A DNA stretch of 64,000 nt from an uncultured Dehalococcoidia bacterium (GCA_951812395.1 CATOSD010000001.1:1647108-1711107); one strand, 5' to 3'. Shown: positions 17,494 through 26,174, numbered from the stretch's first letter. Notes: a model not told the origin generated them from the letters alone. Program-made: numbers and translations.

Positions 17494-18651
17494 ATGGACT
17501 TCGCTTACCACTACACCGAAGAGCAGCAGCGCTTCCGGGCCGAGGTGTCGGCCTGGCTCGACGCCAATACTCCACCGGAGCAGGCCGTCGGCGCTGGCAG
17601 CCCGTCGTGGGAGCAATTGCGCCCCTTGCGGCTGGCCCTGGGCGAGATGGGGTGGCTCGCGCCTTCTACGCCAGTGGAGCAGGGAGGAGCGGGCCTGACG
17701 TCCGACCACACCGTGGTGGTGATGGAGGAGCTGGATAGGCGCGGGCTGCTCTCGGTCTACGACGCGGCAGCGACGCAGCTACGCAGCGCGCTGCAAGACG
17801 GCGGCTCCGAGCGTCTGCGAGACGATCTGCTTCCGGCTCTTTCCAGCGGCAGCGCGATTGTCTGGACCGCGGTTCTAGACGCTCACGCCGAACCTGGCGG
17901 CGACACGCTCGGTGTGAGTGCCCGTCCGGACGCCGACGGCTTCATCTTGAACGGAGAGGCTGCCTTCGCCGGCCCCGGTCTGATGCCGACGCACCTCTGG
18001 ACGCTGGCCGCCACCGAACACGACGCGGCGATTCTGGCGCTCGTTGTTCCGTCAACGCAGCCGGGCGTCAGCGTATCCACTCCTCGCACGCTCTCGGACG
18101 GTTCAATTCACATGGTGGCCTTCACCGACGCCTGGGCGCCGCGCACCTCCATGCTCGGCGACGAGGGCGAGGGCTGGCAAGCCACGCGGTCCGCGGCGCT
18201 CGACGACCCCATGCTGGACCTGCCCGCCCCTGAAATCAGCCGCGAGGCCGAGGCCCTGCTGCGGTTCGCGAGGGAGACCACGCACGAGGGCAGGCCGCTG
18301 AGCGAGGAGCCGGTGCGAAGAATGCTGCTGGTCGAGGCCTACGTGGACAGCAGGCTGTCCCGTCTGCTGATCATGCGCAACCAGTGGCGGCGCGCCGCCG
18401 GACTGCCGCTGACCTACGAACTCGCCCAGGCGGACATGCTCAGGGAGCGCGCCGCGCTGCGCCTTTCGCACATCACGCAGGAGGTGGCTGGCGTGTACGC
18501 GCTGCTGGACGCCGACGACCCGCGGGCGGCTACGGCGTCATTTGCGGCGCAGCAGCGCGAGAGCGTGGCCGGCCAGAACCCGACGGGGCTGCCGGACGCC
18601 CGCAGGCGGGCCATCGCCGACGCCCTGCGAATGGGAAGACCCGCCAACTGA
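17494..18651 (+). CDS. Acyl-CoA dehydrogenase-like protein (copy 3, diverged)
   Basis: 385 residues from ATG 17494 (MDFAYHYTEEQQRFRAEV), chosen over GTG 17479 to match the paralogues. The N-terminal domain is well kept. The central motif normally reading F-x-E-P-x-A-G-S-D is changed here to VLDAHAEPGGDTLGVSARPD, and the substrate-side segments are also diverged. The C-terminal bundle is present (YELAQADMLRERAALRLSHI). It may act on a different ligand, or be a non-catalytic partner of copy 1, as occurs in heteromeric members. It ends 12 bases before the phosphoesterase gene, suggesting an operon. Confidence 0.78.
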   Translation: MDFAYHYTEEQQRFRAEVSAWLDANTPPEQAVGAGSPSWEQLRPLRLALGEMGWLAPSTPVEQGGAGLTSDHTVVVMEELDRRGLLSVYDAAATQLRSALQDGGSERLRDDLLPALSSGSAIVWTAVLDAHAEPGGDTLGVSARPDADGFILNGEAAFAGPGLMPTHLWTLAATEHDAAILALVVPSTQPGVSVSTPRTLSDGSIHMVAFTDAWAPRTSMLGDEGEGWQATRSAALDDPMLDLPAPEISREAEALLRFARETTHEGRPLSEEPVRRMLLVEAYVDSRLSRLLIMRNQWRRAAGLPLTYELAQADMLRERAALRLSHITQEVAGVYALLDADDPRAATASFAAQQRESVAGQNPTGLPDARRRAIADALRMGRPAN

Positions 18652-18663
18652 GGAGAACGAATC

Positions 18664-19221
18664 ATGCGCATCGGCATCATCTCAGACACACATAGCCTGC
18701 TGGACGATGCCAGCGACATGCCGGCGCAGATTCTGGACGCGTTCCGCGGCGTCGACCTCATCATCCACTGCGGCGATCTCGATACGCTGGGTGTGCTCGA
18801 CTGGCTTGAGACGGTTGCGCCGGTGCTCGCCGTGCGCGGCTACCCCGACCCGAATGAGGACGGCGACAGGCTAGCGGAATCGACCCGCGTCGTCCAGGCG
18901 GAGGGGTTGTCGATAGGCGTCATCCACGACATCGCGTGGCCGGGCATCCGGGTCCGCCTGGAAAGCTTCTTCGAGTTCCCGGACAGGCCGTTCGACGCGG
19001 TGATGCGCTCCAAGTGGGGCCAGCCGGTGGACGTGATAGCATTCGGCGACACCCACGAGGAGATCGTTGCCTACTACGAAGGCGTGCTGCTGGTCAATCC
19101 CGGCAGCCCCACCAAGCCCGGGCTGCGCCACGGCGCGGGCGAGCTTGGCACGGTCGCCGTTCTCGAAGTCAGGCGCGGGGTCGCGACCGTCGAGCTGATC
19201 AAGCTGCCGGGCTTGCTGTAA
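18664..19221 (+). CDS. YfcE/MJ0936-type metallophosphoesterase
   Basis: 185 residues. Calcineurin-like motifs: D8-T-H10 (IISDTH), IIHCGDLD, a late FGDTHE and VNPGSPTKPG. The usual GNxD motif is replaced by RGYPDPNED, so the asparagine that positions the phosphate in this family is missing or shifted. Length and the closing NPGS are as in YfcE. Likely a small phosphodiesterase with altered activity. GGAG (18653) precedes ATG 18664. Confidence 0.82.
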   Translation: MRIGIISDTHSLLDDASDMPAQILDAFRGVDLIIHCGDLDTLGVLDWLETVAPVLAVRGYPDPNEDGDRLAESTRVVQAEGLSIGVIHDIAWPGIRVRLESFFEFPDRPFDAVMRSKWGQPVDVIAFGDTHEEIVAYYEGVLLVNPGSPTKPGLRHGAGELGTVAVLEVRRGVATVELIKLPGLL

Positions 19222-19241
19222 GGGCTGGGCGCATAACCCGT

Positions 19242-19328
19242 CCTTCCCCCCGTACAAGTGGGAAGGAAAAGATGGGGCGCATCACCAGTCCCTTCCCCAT
19301 TGATGTGGAAGGAAGGTTAGGATTGGGT
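19242..19328. repeat. Dispersed hairpin repeat, two diverged copies
   Basis: Copies at 19242-19278 (CCTTCCCC...GGGAAGG, then AAAAGATGGGGC) and 19288-19328 (CCCTTCCCC...GGAAGGAAGGTTAGGATTGGG). They lie between the convergent phosphoesterase and MaoC-like genes and could serve both as transcript ends. Confidence 0.6.
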
Positions 19329-19346
19329 TGACGCCGAACAGGCCAC

Positions 19347-20405
19347 CTACCCCCGCGAAATGCCGACGCCCTTGCCCTTGAGAATGATCTCGCCGTCGCT
19401 GTTGTAGTAGGTGGTGCCGCTGACGGTGAAGACGAGGCGGTTCTTGGAGCCCTGCCGCTCGTAGATGTCGAGCAGGCGCGACTTGCGGCTCAGCTTTTCG
19501 CCGAGCCTGGCGAGACCGAGCACCTCGTAGGACTGCCCGCCGTTGAGTCCGCCCTGGGTTGGCAGGCCCTGGACCTCGTGGTCACGCTCGCCGCTCATCA
19601 CGCCCGGAGGGCCGCCCCAGTAGTTGGGGTTCTCCTTGATGCGGCGGGTGAGCTGGTCCGGTTCGGTGGGCGGGTGCTTGAATCCGTCCACCGGATAGAG
19701 CGGCATCCCCATGACCGAGCCGAACCTCGTGGTCTTCGCGTAGTCCTCGTCCCAATACAGCCGGTCGGGGTCGGGAATCGCCTGCGAGAACCTGCGCAGT
19801 TCCGGCAGCGACACGGAGTCCCAGCTCTGGCCTTCCGACTCCAGGCCAATCTGGCTGCGCACCTCGTCGTTCACGTACATCGCGCCCTCCATGTTATGGC
19901 CGGGCTCGTAGTAGTCGTCGGGCTCGCGCAGCTCCTGGGGCGGCACGAACGGGTAGGACACGTCGGGGCCGTTCCTCAGCGGCAGGGCGACCACTGCAGA
20001 CCCGGGGGAGGTCTCCTGCCCATTCTGGTTTCTCATGCCGCAATCCAGGTCAACAATGCCGATTCCGTCGATCTCGCGCATTTCACGGACGCGCGCCCAC
20101 ACGGTGAACACGTCGAATGGGTAGTGCATCGCCCTGTATTGCATCTGTAGCTTCCACAGCCAGCCGCCCTGTCCGGCCCAGTCCTTGAATATGCGGGCTA
20201 TGGGATGCTTTCGCCAGTTGCCGTTCGCCACTATGTCGTCGAGTTGGAATACCGACGTGGCGAACTTGTAGTCGTAGTGGAACCTCTCCCAGTTTTCCTG
20301 CGCAGCGCACCAGCGCGCGATGTGGGCGTTGCTCCAGGGACCGTACTCCTGGCTGGGCAACTCCATGCCCACCTCGATGTCTTCCAGATATACCTGATCT
20401 CCCAT
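19347..20405 (-). CDS. MaoC-like (double hot-dog) dehydratase
   Basis: 352 residues. The N-terminus (VYLEDIEVGMELPSQEYGPW) and the C-terminal LARLGEKLSRKSRLLDIYERQGSKN look like the two hot-dog halves of MaoC/FAS1-type dehydratases. The centre has FGSVMGMPLYPVDGF, the counterpart of the usual 'APPTF' segment. Such enzymes hydrate enoyl-CoAs or dehydrate 3-hydroxyacyl-CoAs. Next to acyl-CoA dehydrogenases this fits a beta-oxidation-like route, but the precise substrate is unknown. ATG 20405 is the likely start, with GGAGGATT shortly upstream on this strand. Confidence 0.75.
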   Translation of the reverse strand: MGDQVYLEDIEVGMELPSQEYGPWSNAHIARWCAAQENWERFHYDYKFATSVFQLDDIVANGNWRKHPIARIFKDWAGQGGWLWKLQMQYRAMHYPFDVFTVWARVREMREIDGIGIVDLDCGMRNQNGQETSPGSAVVALPLRNGPDVSYPFVPPQELREPDDYYEPGHNMEGAMYVNDEVRSQIGLESEGQSWDSVSLPELRRFSQAIPDPDRLYWDEDYAKTTRFGSVMGMPLYPVDGFKHPPTEPDQLTRRIKENPNYWGGPPGVMSGERDHEVQGLPTQGGLNGGQSYEVLGLARLGEKLSRKSRLLDIYERQGSKNRLVFTVSGTTYYNSDGEIILKGKGVGISRG

Positions 20406-20503
20406 GCTGCGAATCCTCCAAAGCGTTTAGGCGCGAGACCTGTGCCCGCGAATCTCCGGTGCGCTCAGCATAGGCAAGGCGGGACGCCCTGTCAACGCGC
20501 GGG

Positions 20504-21544
20504 CTACGCCTGTATCTGCACCTTGATGGAGCCTGTGGACTTGTCGTAAGCGGTCTCGAAGCCGCGTTGGATGTCGTCCAGCGAGTACCTGTGAGTCACC
20601 ATCTGGCCCAGGTCGGCCTGGCCGCGTGCCATCATCTCAATGGCGAGCTCGTAGTCGTGGCGTCCGTCCAGCACGTTGTAGCAGGACGAGAACGCGATTG
20701 TCTGTTCCTTGAGCATGGGGGGCAGCCAGTCGACGGTGATGGGCACGCGAAAGCCGCCGACGATGACGATACGGCCCTGCCGCCGCGTCACATCGATGGA
20801 CTGCACGGCGGTCGCCTCGCTCTTGCCGCCCACGGTCTCGATCGTCAGGTCGGCTCCGCGGCCGTCCGTTGCCTCTGCGAGCGCGTCCCAGAACGCCGGG
20901 CCGTCGGGCGGCAGCGCGTCGTCGGCCCCCAGGCGCTTGGCCATCGCCGCCTGCTGTTCGTGGCGCGCTGTGGCGAACACCCTGCCCGCGCCCAACGCGC
21001 GAGCCGCGGCTATTGCCGTAAGCCCGATGTTGCCAGAGCCCAGCACGGCGACCGTCTCGCCCCCCTTGAGGTCGCCGCGCCTTACGCCGTGCACCGAAAC
21101 GGCAAGCGGCTCAACGAGCGCGCCCTCCTCCCAGGTCAGAGCGTCATCCAACGGGTAGCATCCGGCAGCCCTGCGCAGGATGTACTCCGCGAATCCGCCA
21201 CCGCGCGCGTCGTCCTTGCTCTGGCATTGCACAAACTGCCCCATACGGCAGAACCAGCAGTCTCCACAGGAGCGCCCCTGTCCTATGGTCTCTACGGCCA
21301 CGCGCTCACCGATTCTGGAGGGATCGACGCCCTCGCCGACCTCGACTATCTCACCTGCGACCTCGTGTCCCGTTGGCAGGTCGTCCGGCTCGGTCTTGTC
21401 GGCGTTCATCAGCAGGTCGGAGCCGCAGATGCCCACGGCGCGGACTTGCACCACCGCGTCCAGCGGTCCCGGCTCCGGCTTTGGGAGCTGTGTAAGGCGC
21501 ATAACGCCCTGGCCGTCGAACAGCGCGGCCTTCATTGTAGACAT
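20504..21544 (-). CDS. Zinc-binding alcohol dehydrogenase (MDR family)
   Basis: 346 residues. Catalytic zinc site: VGICGSD near residue 40, PTGHEVAGEI, with VEPLAVSVHG later. The structural zinc loop has CGDCWFCRMGQFVQC. The Rossmann motif is VAVLGSGNIGL. Typical of sorbitol/threonine-type NAD(P)-dependent dehydrogenases. The esterase gene upstream ends only 9 bases away on the same strand, so they are probably co-transcribed. Substrate not known. Confidence 0.9.
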   Translation of the reverse strand: MSTMKAALFDGQGVMRLTQLPKPEPGPLDAVVQVRAVGICGSDLLMNADKTEPDDLPTGHEVAGEIVEVGEGVDPSRIGERVAVETIGQGRSCGDCWFCRMGQFVQCQSKDDARGGGFAEYILRRAAGCYPLDDALTWEEGALVEPLAVSVHGVRRGDLKGGETVAVLGSGNIGLTAIAAARALGAGRVFATARHEQQAAMAKRLGADDALPPDGPAFWDALAEATDGRGADLTIETVGGKSEATAVQSIDVTRRQGRIVIVGGFRVPITVDWLPPMLKEQTIAFSSCYNVLDGRHDYELAIEMMARGQADLGQMVTHRYSLDDIQRGFETAYDKSTGSIKVQIQA

Positions 21545-21553
21545 CCGGGCCTC

Positions 21554-22240
21554 CTATTCCGAATTGAGCGGCGGCAGAACGCGCTTTATCCACTCGGTGG
21601 CGTCGTTCACCGTTCGCTGGGCGATTTCGTGACCCATAGGGTACTCGTGGTATTCGGGCGCGTAGCCCTCCGCCTCCAGAAAGCTCACGGCCTCGCGCGC
21701 GGCCTCGACGGCAATCACCGCGTCACGGGTGCCGTGGGCGACGAAAATGGGCTGGTCGCGCTTGGTCGGCAGCCGTTCCCGCAGGACATCCGGGTCGGTC
21801 ACTCTGCCGCTCAGGCCGAGGACGCCGCGGAACTTCCGTGGGTCGGGGAGCCCTACGCGATAGCTCATCATGCAGCCCTGGGAGAAGCCACCGAGAACCA
21901 GGTTGCCCGGCTCCACTCGGTAGGCTTCCATCACCTCGTCGAGCAACACTTCTATCAACTCCTCGGAGGACTCCGCCTCCTCGGGCCCGCCTGCTCCGCC
22001 CGGCTGCGTCCAGCCATAGCCCACCATGCCCGGCCCCAACTGCACCTGCATCGGCGCGTTCGGGCATACGTAAACGTAGCCCTTAGCGTCGATGGCGGGA
22101 GTGAGGCCCGCCAGGTCGCCCATGTGTGCGCCAAAGCCGTGGAGCAGCACCACCATGGGATAGACGGCGTCCGCGTCGTAGTCGTCCGGCTCGATCGCCA
22201 GATACCTCAGTGTGCTGCCTTGTCGTTCGAATGCGCGCAC
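21554..22240 (-). CDS. Phospholipase/carboxylesterase, alpha/beta hydrolase
   Basis: 228 residues of the small serine esterase (dienelactone hydrolase/acyl-protein-thioesterase-like) group. HGFGAH forms the oxyanion loop and LGGFSQGCMM the nucleophile elbow with Ser. VAHGTRDAVI supplies the Asp and EYPMGHEI the His. No signal peptide, so cytoplasmic. Located 9 bases upstream of the alcohol dehydrogenase. Confidence 0.88.
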   Translation of the reverse strand: MRAFERQGSTLRYLAIEPDDYDADAVYPMVVLLHGFGAHMGDLAGLTPAIDAKGYVYVCPNAPMQVQLGPGMVGYGWTQPGGAGGPEEAESSEELIEVLLDEVMEAYRVEPGNLVLGGFSQGCMMSYRVGLPDPRKFRGVLGLSGRVTDPDVLRERLPTKRDQPIFVAHGTRDAVIAVEAAREAVSFLEAEGYAPEYHEYPMGHEIAQRTVNDATEWIKRVLPPLNSE

Positions 22241-22384
22241 GGCGTCCTCTCACCTCCAGCGGGTCTCATGCTGTACAGAGGTTAGCGTTCCTTGTCGCCG
22301 ATGACAAGCCCGGCCTTGCTCTGCGGGGCTAACCACCGACGCTGCGTCCTACCCGCAACGCGCGCCCCGCGCAGGCAAACGCGC

Positions 22385-22414
22385 TTGCGTTCCGCGAGAG
22401 GCGTAGACTAGAAT
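22385..22414 (+). promoter_or_regulatory. Sigma70-like promoter of the 22452 gene
   Basis: TTGCGT (22385-22390), 18-base spacer, TAGAAT (22409-22414). Predicted start about 30 bases before ATG 22452. Confidence 0.42.
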
Positions 22415-22451
22415 CGAGCCGAAGTCCCGGTCTCACCGAACAGAGGATGGA

Positions 22452-23237
22452 ATGAGCAAACTTGTCGACATGTTGGAGAGGGCTAGTGCCCCTACGCAGA
22501 CTCCCATGGGATTCGGGCCTGCCTCGCGCCGCGGCGACCAGGCGCCCGCGCTGGCTGTCATAGGCCGCGCCTTCACATCCGAGCTCGAGCATGACCCCGG
22601 CCTCGCGAAGGCGGACGTGGATGCGGTGCTTGTCGAGTTGCACGCTGGCGCGAGGCAGAACTCGGTTGAGGCGGCTATGGATTCCCTGGAGGGCCGCATA
22701 TGGGGACTGAGCCTGGACGAGCGCGCCGGATCCGAGGTCGTAGCGGCCGCCAGGGAGCGGGGTTGCGACTTCTTGGTGCTCGACGCACTCAGTGCGCCTG
22801 CGTCCTTGCTGAGCGAGGAGGACCTGGGTAAGCTGGTGTCGGTACAGGGCGACGTTGAAGAGCGCACCGCTGGCGCGATTCGTGGTCTCGGATTCGACGG
22901 CGCGCTGTATCTCCCGGCGGATGTCCTTTCGCCTCTCACTCTCGGGCGGCTCATCGCCGTCCAGACTGTTCACCGGCTGTTCGGCGATCCATTCCTGGTT
23001 TCCGCTTCCGGTGAGTTGTCGCAACCGGAGTTGAAGGAGTTGAGGGACGCAGGCATCGCCGGAATAGTTGTTGAGCTTTCCAACGTGGAGGCCATCGCCA
23101 GAGTGCGGAATGACATCTGGAATCTGCCCAGACGCAGGCCGCGCGCCAAACAGAGGCGAAACGTCGCGCCCCTGGTGCCGTCCGCGCATCAGGGCCACGA
23201 AGAAGTCGACTACGACGACGGGCGCCTGCCCGGCTAA
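22452..23237 (+). CDS. Unknown protein with TIM-barrel-like pattern
   Basis: 261 residues. I do not recognise the family. Alternating hydrophobic strands and helices (DAVLVELHAG, CDFLVLDALSAPA, FDGALYLPADVL, DAGIAGIVVELSN) suggest a barrel of the type seen in flavin- or PLP-linked proteins, followed by a basic tail (RRRPRAKQRRN). AGAGG precedes ATG 22452. The stop overlaps the stop of the convergent phosphoesterase by 4 bases. Confidence 0.55.
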   Translation: MSKLVDMLERASAPTQTPMGFGPASRRGDQAPALAVIGRAFTSELEHDPGLAKADVDAVLVELHAGARQNSVEAAMDSLEGRIWGLSLDERAGSEVVAAARERGCDFLVLDALSAPASLLSEEDLGKLVSVQGDVEERTAGAIRGLGFDGALYLPADVLSPLTLGRLIAVQTVHRLFGDPFLVSASGELSQPELKELRDAGIAGIVVELSNVEAIARVRNDIWNLPRRRPRAKQRRNVAPLVPSAHQGHEEVDYDDGRLPG

Positions 23238-23965
23238 CGCCCCAGCGGAAGTCTGTCGATCAGGTACTGCGGCAGGTTGTGGCCGCGCATCTTCTCCTGC
23301 GTCGCCTCAACGTCGTACTCGACCCTGTGGTGCGTCACCGTCGAGGCATCCGAATCGTACACCGCGTAGCTCGCCGTCGGGTCGCCGTCGCGGGGCTGGC
23401 CGACGGAGCCGGGATTGACTATCACCTGCTTTTCTTCCAGCGTAACCGGCGAGTCCAGCGGGAACTGAATGAACTCCGCGCCCTGAGCGGCGGGACGGCA
23501 AATGAACGGTATGTGGGAGTGACCCACCAGGCACCAGTAGGTATCAAAGTGCGTGAAGCTGGCCACCGCCGCCTGTACTGTCACGACGTATTCCCAGATT
23601 GGATCGCGGGGGCTGCCGTGAACCACGGTGAACTCGTCCAGCTCGAGCCGCAACTCCAGGCCGGCCAGGTGTTCGACGTGCTCAGCCGATAGCTGCCCGG
23701 CCGTCCATCGGTTGGCGGCGGCGGCATACGGGTTGAATGCCTCTAGGCTCAGCTTGCCTATGGCGGCGAGATCGTGGTTACCCGCGACAGCCCGCAGGTC
23801 GTGCTGGAGCAAAAGGTCTATGCAGGCCCCCGGGTCCGGGCCGTAACCCACTACGTCGCCCAGCGACCAGACCTGGTCGATCCCGCCTCGCGAGCGAGCG
23901 TCTGTCAAAACGCCCTCCAGGGCCTCGAGGTTGCTGTGCACGTCCGAAACTATCAGCGCCCGCAT
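23234..23965 (-). CDS. Metallophosphoesterase (calcineurin-like)
   Basis: 243 residues. All canonical motifs are present: SDVHSN (8-12), SLGDVVGYGPDP, AGNHD, VVHGSPRDP and LVGHSHIPF, then VNPGSVGQPRDGDP. This is the group related to bacterial YfcE/DR1281-like phosphodiesterases. ATG 23965 is chosen because SDVHSN then begins at residue 7, as in homologues; the longer frame upstream to 24589 runs against tsaE and is spurious. Divergent from the tsaE operon. Confidence 0.88.
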   Translation of the reverse strand: MRALIVSDVHSNLEALEGVLTDARSRGGIDQVWSLGDVVGYGPDPGACIDLLLQHDLRAVAGNHDLAAIGKLSLEAFNPYAAAANRWTAGQLSAEHVEHLAGLELRLELDEFTVVHGSPRDPIWEYVVTVQAAVASFTHFDTYWCLVGHSHIPFICRPAAQGAEFIQFPLDSPVTLEEKQVIVNPGSVGQPRDGDPTASYAVYDSDASTVTHHRVEYDVEATQEKMRGHNLPQYLIDRLPLGR

Positions 23966-23978
23966 GTGAAACTCCGCC

Positions 23979-24008
23979 TTGAGCTTACCGCCTGTCCGAA
24001 AATATAAT
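23979..24008 (+). promoter_or_regulatory. Sigma70 promoter of the tsaE-tsaB operon
   Basis: TTGAGC (23979-23984), 18-base spacer, TATAAT (24003-24008): a perfect -10. A second -10-like TATAGT is at 24023-24028. It reads rightward from just outside the start of the divergent phosphoesterase. Confidence 0.6.
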
Positions 24009-24085
24009 ACTACGTTGGGGTGTATAGTGTGCGGGCCGCACAACGTAGAGTCCGTGGGGTATTGAAGCCTGGAGAGGTCGGAAGT

Positions 24086-24577
24086 TTGGACGACGATCGC
24101 GGAACCACAGTAGAGAGCCGGTCGCCCGAGCACACGCGGGCTATCGGCAAGGCGCTTGGAATGAGCGCTGAGCCGGGCGATGTCTTCCTGCTTGCCGGGG
24201 ACCTTGGCGCCGGAAAGACATGCCTCACCCAGGGCGTCCTCTGGGGGCTGGGAGGCGACGAGTACGCCAGAAGCCCCACGTTTGTGCTGGTGACGCAGTA
24301 CCGGGCGCGCCTTACGCTGCACCACGTGGACTTGTACAGGCTGGACTCGTTCACGGAAGTCGACGGTCTGGAGCTGGACGAGTACATGTACGGCGACGGC
24401 CTCTGCGTGGTCGAGTGGGCCGACAAGGCCGAGGGCATGTTTCCGGAAGACAGCCTGGTAATCCGGCTGGACGTGACGGGCGAGTCCACGCGCCGCATCA
24501 CGTTCGAGCCGCCACCGCGAATGGCGGAGTGGCTGACGAACGTGCTCAGCGAGGTGAGGACGTGGAGCTGTCAATAG
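24086..24577 (+). CDS. tsaE: tRNA threonylcarbamoyladenosine biosynthesis ATPase TsaE
   Basis: 163 residues from TTG 24086, which has GGAGAGG (24071-24077) upstream; a longer frame from GTG 24020 is possible but adds non-conserved residues. Walker A is GDLGAGKTCLTQG. Also visible: SPTFVLVTQY, HHVDLYRLD and VVEWADK, all TsaE hallmarks. TsaE supplies ATP hydrolysis for the TsaB-TsaD complex that makes t6A37 in ANN-decoding tRNAs. It overlaps tsaB by 16 bases. Confidence 0.93.
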   Translation: MDDDRGTTVESRSPEHTRAIGKALGMSAEPGDVFLLAGDLGAGKTCLTQGVLWGLGGDEYARSPTFVLVTQYRARLTLHHVDLYRLDSFTEVDGLELDEYMYGDGLCVVEWADKAEGMFPEDSLVIRLDVTGESTRRITFEPPPRMAEWLTNVLSEVRTWSCQ

Positions 24578-25242
24578 ACACGTCGACAACCTGCGCCGCG
24601 GTCGGTCTTTCCGACAAGGGAGAGTTCGTGTCGGAGCACCGTTGGCGGTCGCGGCAGAACCACTGCGTCGAGCTTGTGCCGGCCATCCGGGAGCTGATGC
24701 GACGCGCCGGCGTGGATATGGGCGGCCTGGAAGCGGTGTTCGTAGCGAGAGGGCCGGGCGGATTCAGCGCGCTGCGAGTGGGCATGAGCGCGGCCAAGGC
24801 GCTGTCGGCGGCGCTCGACGTTCCCCTGGTCGCCGTCAACACGCTGGACGTTGAGGCCGCGCCGTACCTGCCGCTGGGCTCGCCGGTGGCCGCCGTCATT
24901 CCCGCCGGACGGAACCGGCTGTACCTCGGCAGCTACGCCGCGACGCCGGACAGCGGGCCGCCCTCGTACGAGGTCATACAGTCGGACGAACTGGCGCGGC
25001 TTCTGTCACCCGGCGCCGTGGTGTGCGGGGAAGCGGCGGCCGACTGTGCCCAAGCGGCCGAGACCGCGGGAGCGCGCGTGGCGGCGGCGTCGCCTCCCAC
25101 GCGCGGCGCTGCCGCGCTGGCGTGGCTCGCCTACGCGCGACTGGACCGCGGCTGCAGCGACGACCGCGCTGCGCTGCAGCCGTTGTACTTGCGCAGCGCG
25201 CAGGTGGAGATGGCGCGGCGCACATGGGGTGCGGCTGGATAG
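24562..25242 (+). CDS. tsaB: t6A biosynthesis subunit TsaB
   Basis: 226 residues from GTG 24562. The ASKHA fold starts with LSIDTSTTCAAVGL, then RNHCVELVPAI-like helix, GPGGFSALRVGMSAAKAL and a variable C-terminal half. It has the length and motif order of TsaB, the non-catalytic scaffold that binds TsaD. Overlaps the 3' end of tsaE and is followed by ndk 38 bases later. tsaD is not in the window. Confidence 0.9.
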   Translation: MELSIDTSTTCAAVGLSDKGEFVSEHRWRSRQNHCVELVPAIRELMRRAGVDMGGLEAVFVARGPGGFSALRVGMSAAKALSAALDVPLVAVNTLDVEAAPYLPLGSPVAAVIPAGRNRLYLGSYAATPDSGPPSYEVIQSDELARLLSPGAVVCGEAAADCAQAAETAGARVAAASPPTRGAAALAWLAYARLDRGCSDDRAALQPLYLRSAQVEMARRTWGAAG

Positions 25243-25280
25243 CCGCGATGCAGCCTCTACACGACTAACGATAGGAGCTT

Positions 25281-25739
25281 ATGGAATTGGAACAAACTCT
25301 GGTGCTACTGAAGCCCGACGCCGTACAGAGGGCGCTTGTGGGCGAGATAGTCTCTCGGCTGGAGCGCAAGGGACTCCGCTTTACGGCGATGAAGCTGATG
25401 CGCGTCAGCGAAGAGCTGGCGCACAGGCACTATGGCGAACATGAAGGCAAGCCTTTCTTCACCGATCTGGTCTCGTTCATCACGTCGGGGCCTGTGCTTG
25501 CGATGATCGTGGAGGGGGAGAACGCCGTCGCGCTGGTGCGCGGTCTTATGGGCGCGACCAACCCCGCTGAGGCGTCGCCGGGCACGATACGCGGAGATCT
25601 GGGAATCGCGATAGGAATGAACCTGATTCACGGCTCTGACTCGCTGGAGTCAGCCGCCCGAGAGACGGCGCTGTTCTTTGGCGAAAGCGAGGCGCTGGAC
25701 TATGAGCGCGACGTGGACAGGTGGATTACAGAAGCCTGA
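25281..25739 (+). CDS. ndk: Nucleoside diphosphate kinase
   Basis: 152 residues, standard size. [11 protein letters not shown] at the N-terminus, [11 protein letters not shown] and [16 protein letters not shown] are typical. The catalytic histidine is in MNLIHGSDS. It exchanges the gamma-phosphate between nucleotides through phospho-His. AGGAGC precedes ATG 25281. The 3' end overlaps the convergent rsfS by 14 bases. Confidence 0.97.
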   Translation: MELEQTLVLLKPDAVQRALVGEIVSRLERKGLRFTAMKLMRVSEELAHRHYGEHEGKPFFTDLVSFITSGPVLAMIVEGENAVALVRGLMGATNPAEASPGTIRGDLGIAIGMNLIHGSDSLESAARETALFFGESEALDYERDVDRWITEA

Positions 25740-26088
25740 CGACCTCGACCGCTCGCGACCACGCGTCCTCTACGTCATAGAATTCGCGCTCCTCGGCGCC
25801 GAACAGGTGAACTATCATGTCGCCGTAGTCCTGGAGTACCCAGCCCGAGCCGGGCGCGCCCTCCCGGTGGTGGAGCGCGGCGCCCGCAGCCTCCAGGGCC
25901 GCCTCCAGCGCCTCGGCCACGTCCCGCATCTGGCGCGTCGATTCGACTGTCAGGATGATGAAATAGTCGGCGAAATCGCTGACCTCCCGGATGTCCAGCA
26001 TCACGATGTCCGAAGCCAGCCTGTCCGACGCGGTGTCCACCGCGATCCGGGCGTATTCAGCAGGGTCTGTGGGCGCATTCTGCGTCAT
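25726..26088 (-). CDS. rsfS: Ribosomal silencing factor RsfS (DUF143)
   Basis: 120 residues. [37 protein letters not shown] and [17 protein letters not shown] are diagnostic for the Iojap/RsfS family, which binds L14 and blocks subunit joining. Divergent from mnmA, with a hairpin and a promoter between them. Confidence 0.94.
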   Translation of the reverse strand: MTQNAPTDPAEYARIAVDTASDRLASDIVMLDIREVSDFADYFIILTVESTRQMRDVAEALEAALEAAGAALHHREGAPGSGWVLQDYGDMIVHLFGAEEREFYDVEDAWSRAVEVVRLL

Positions 26089-26127
26089 GCGCGGATTATA
26101 GTTGGCGACCCCGGCGTGGTCAATGCG

Positions 26128-26156
26128 GAGGCGCCGCGACTGAAGTCGCGGGCCTC
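26128..26156. repeat. Long hairpin between rsfS and mnmA
   Basis: GAGGC (26128-26132), one unpaired base, CCGCGACT (26134-26141), loop GA, AGTCGCGG (26144-26151), GCCTC (26152-26156): 13 paired bases. It lies upstream of the mnmA promoter, so it is not an mnmA leader. It could be a palindromic intergenic repeat or a part of the rsfS leader. Confidence 0.55.
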
Positions 26157-26165
26157 AAGCCGCTT

Positions 26166-26174
26166 TGTTACAAT
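26166..26174 (+). promoter_or_regulatory. Extended -10 promoter of mnmA
   Basis: TG (26166-26167), one base, TACAAT (26169-26174). Same extended -10 layout as at rnpB and lepA. Predicted start about 26181, some 54 bases before the mnmA TTG. Confidence 0.45.

Noticed and set aside
20567..22285. 572-codon plus-strand frame opposite the alcohol dehydrogenase and esterase
   Set aside because: Both minus-strand genes have full sets of catalytic motifs; the long frame has none.
22329..23198. 289-codon antisense frame over the 22452 gene
   Set aside because: The plus-strand frame has a promoter, a ribosome site and sensible protein composition; the antisense product is rich in Arg and Ser as expected for a shadow.
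23966..24589. N-terminal extension of the phosphoesterase frame to 24589
   Set aside because: It runs across tsaE on the other strand; the ATG at 23965 gives the correct family start.
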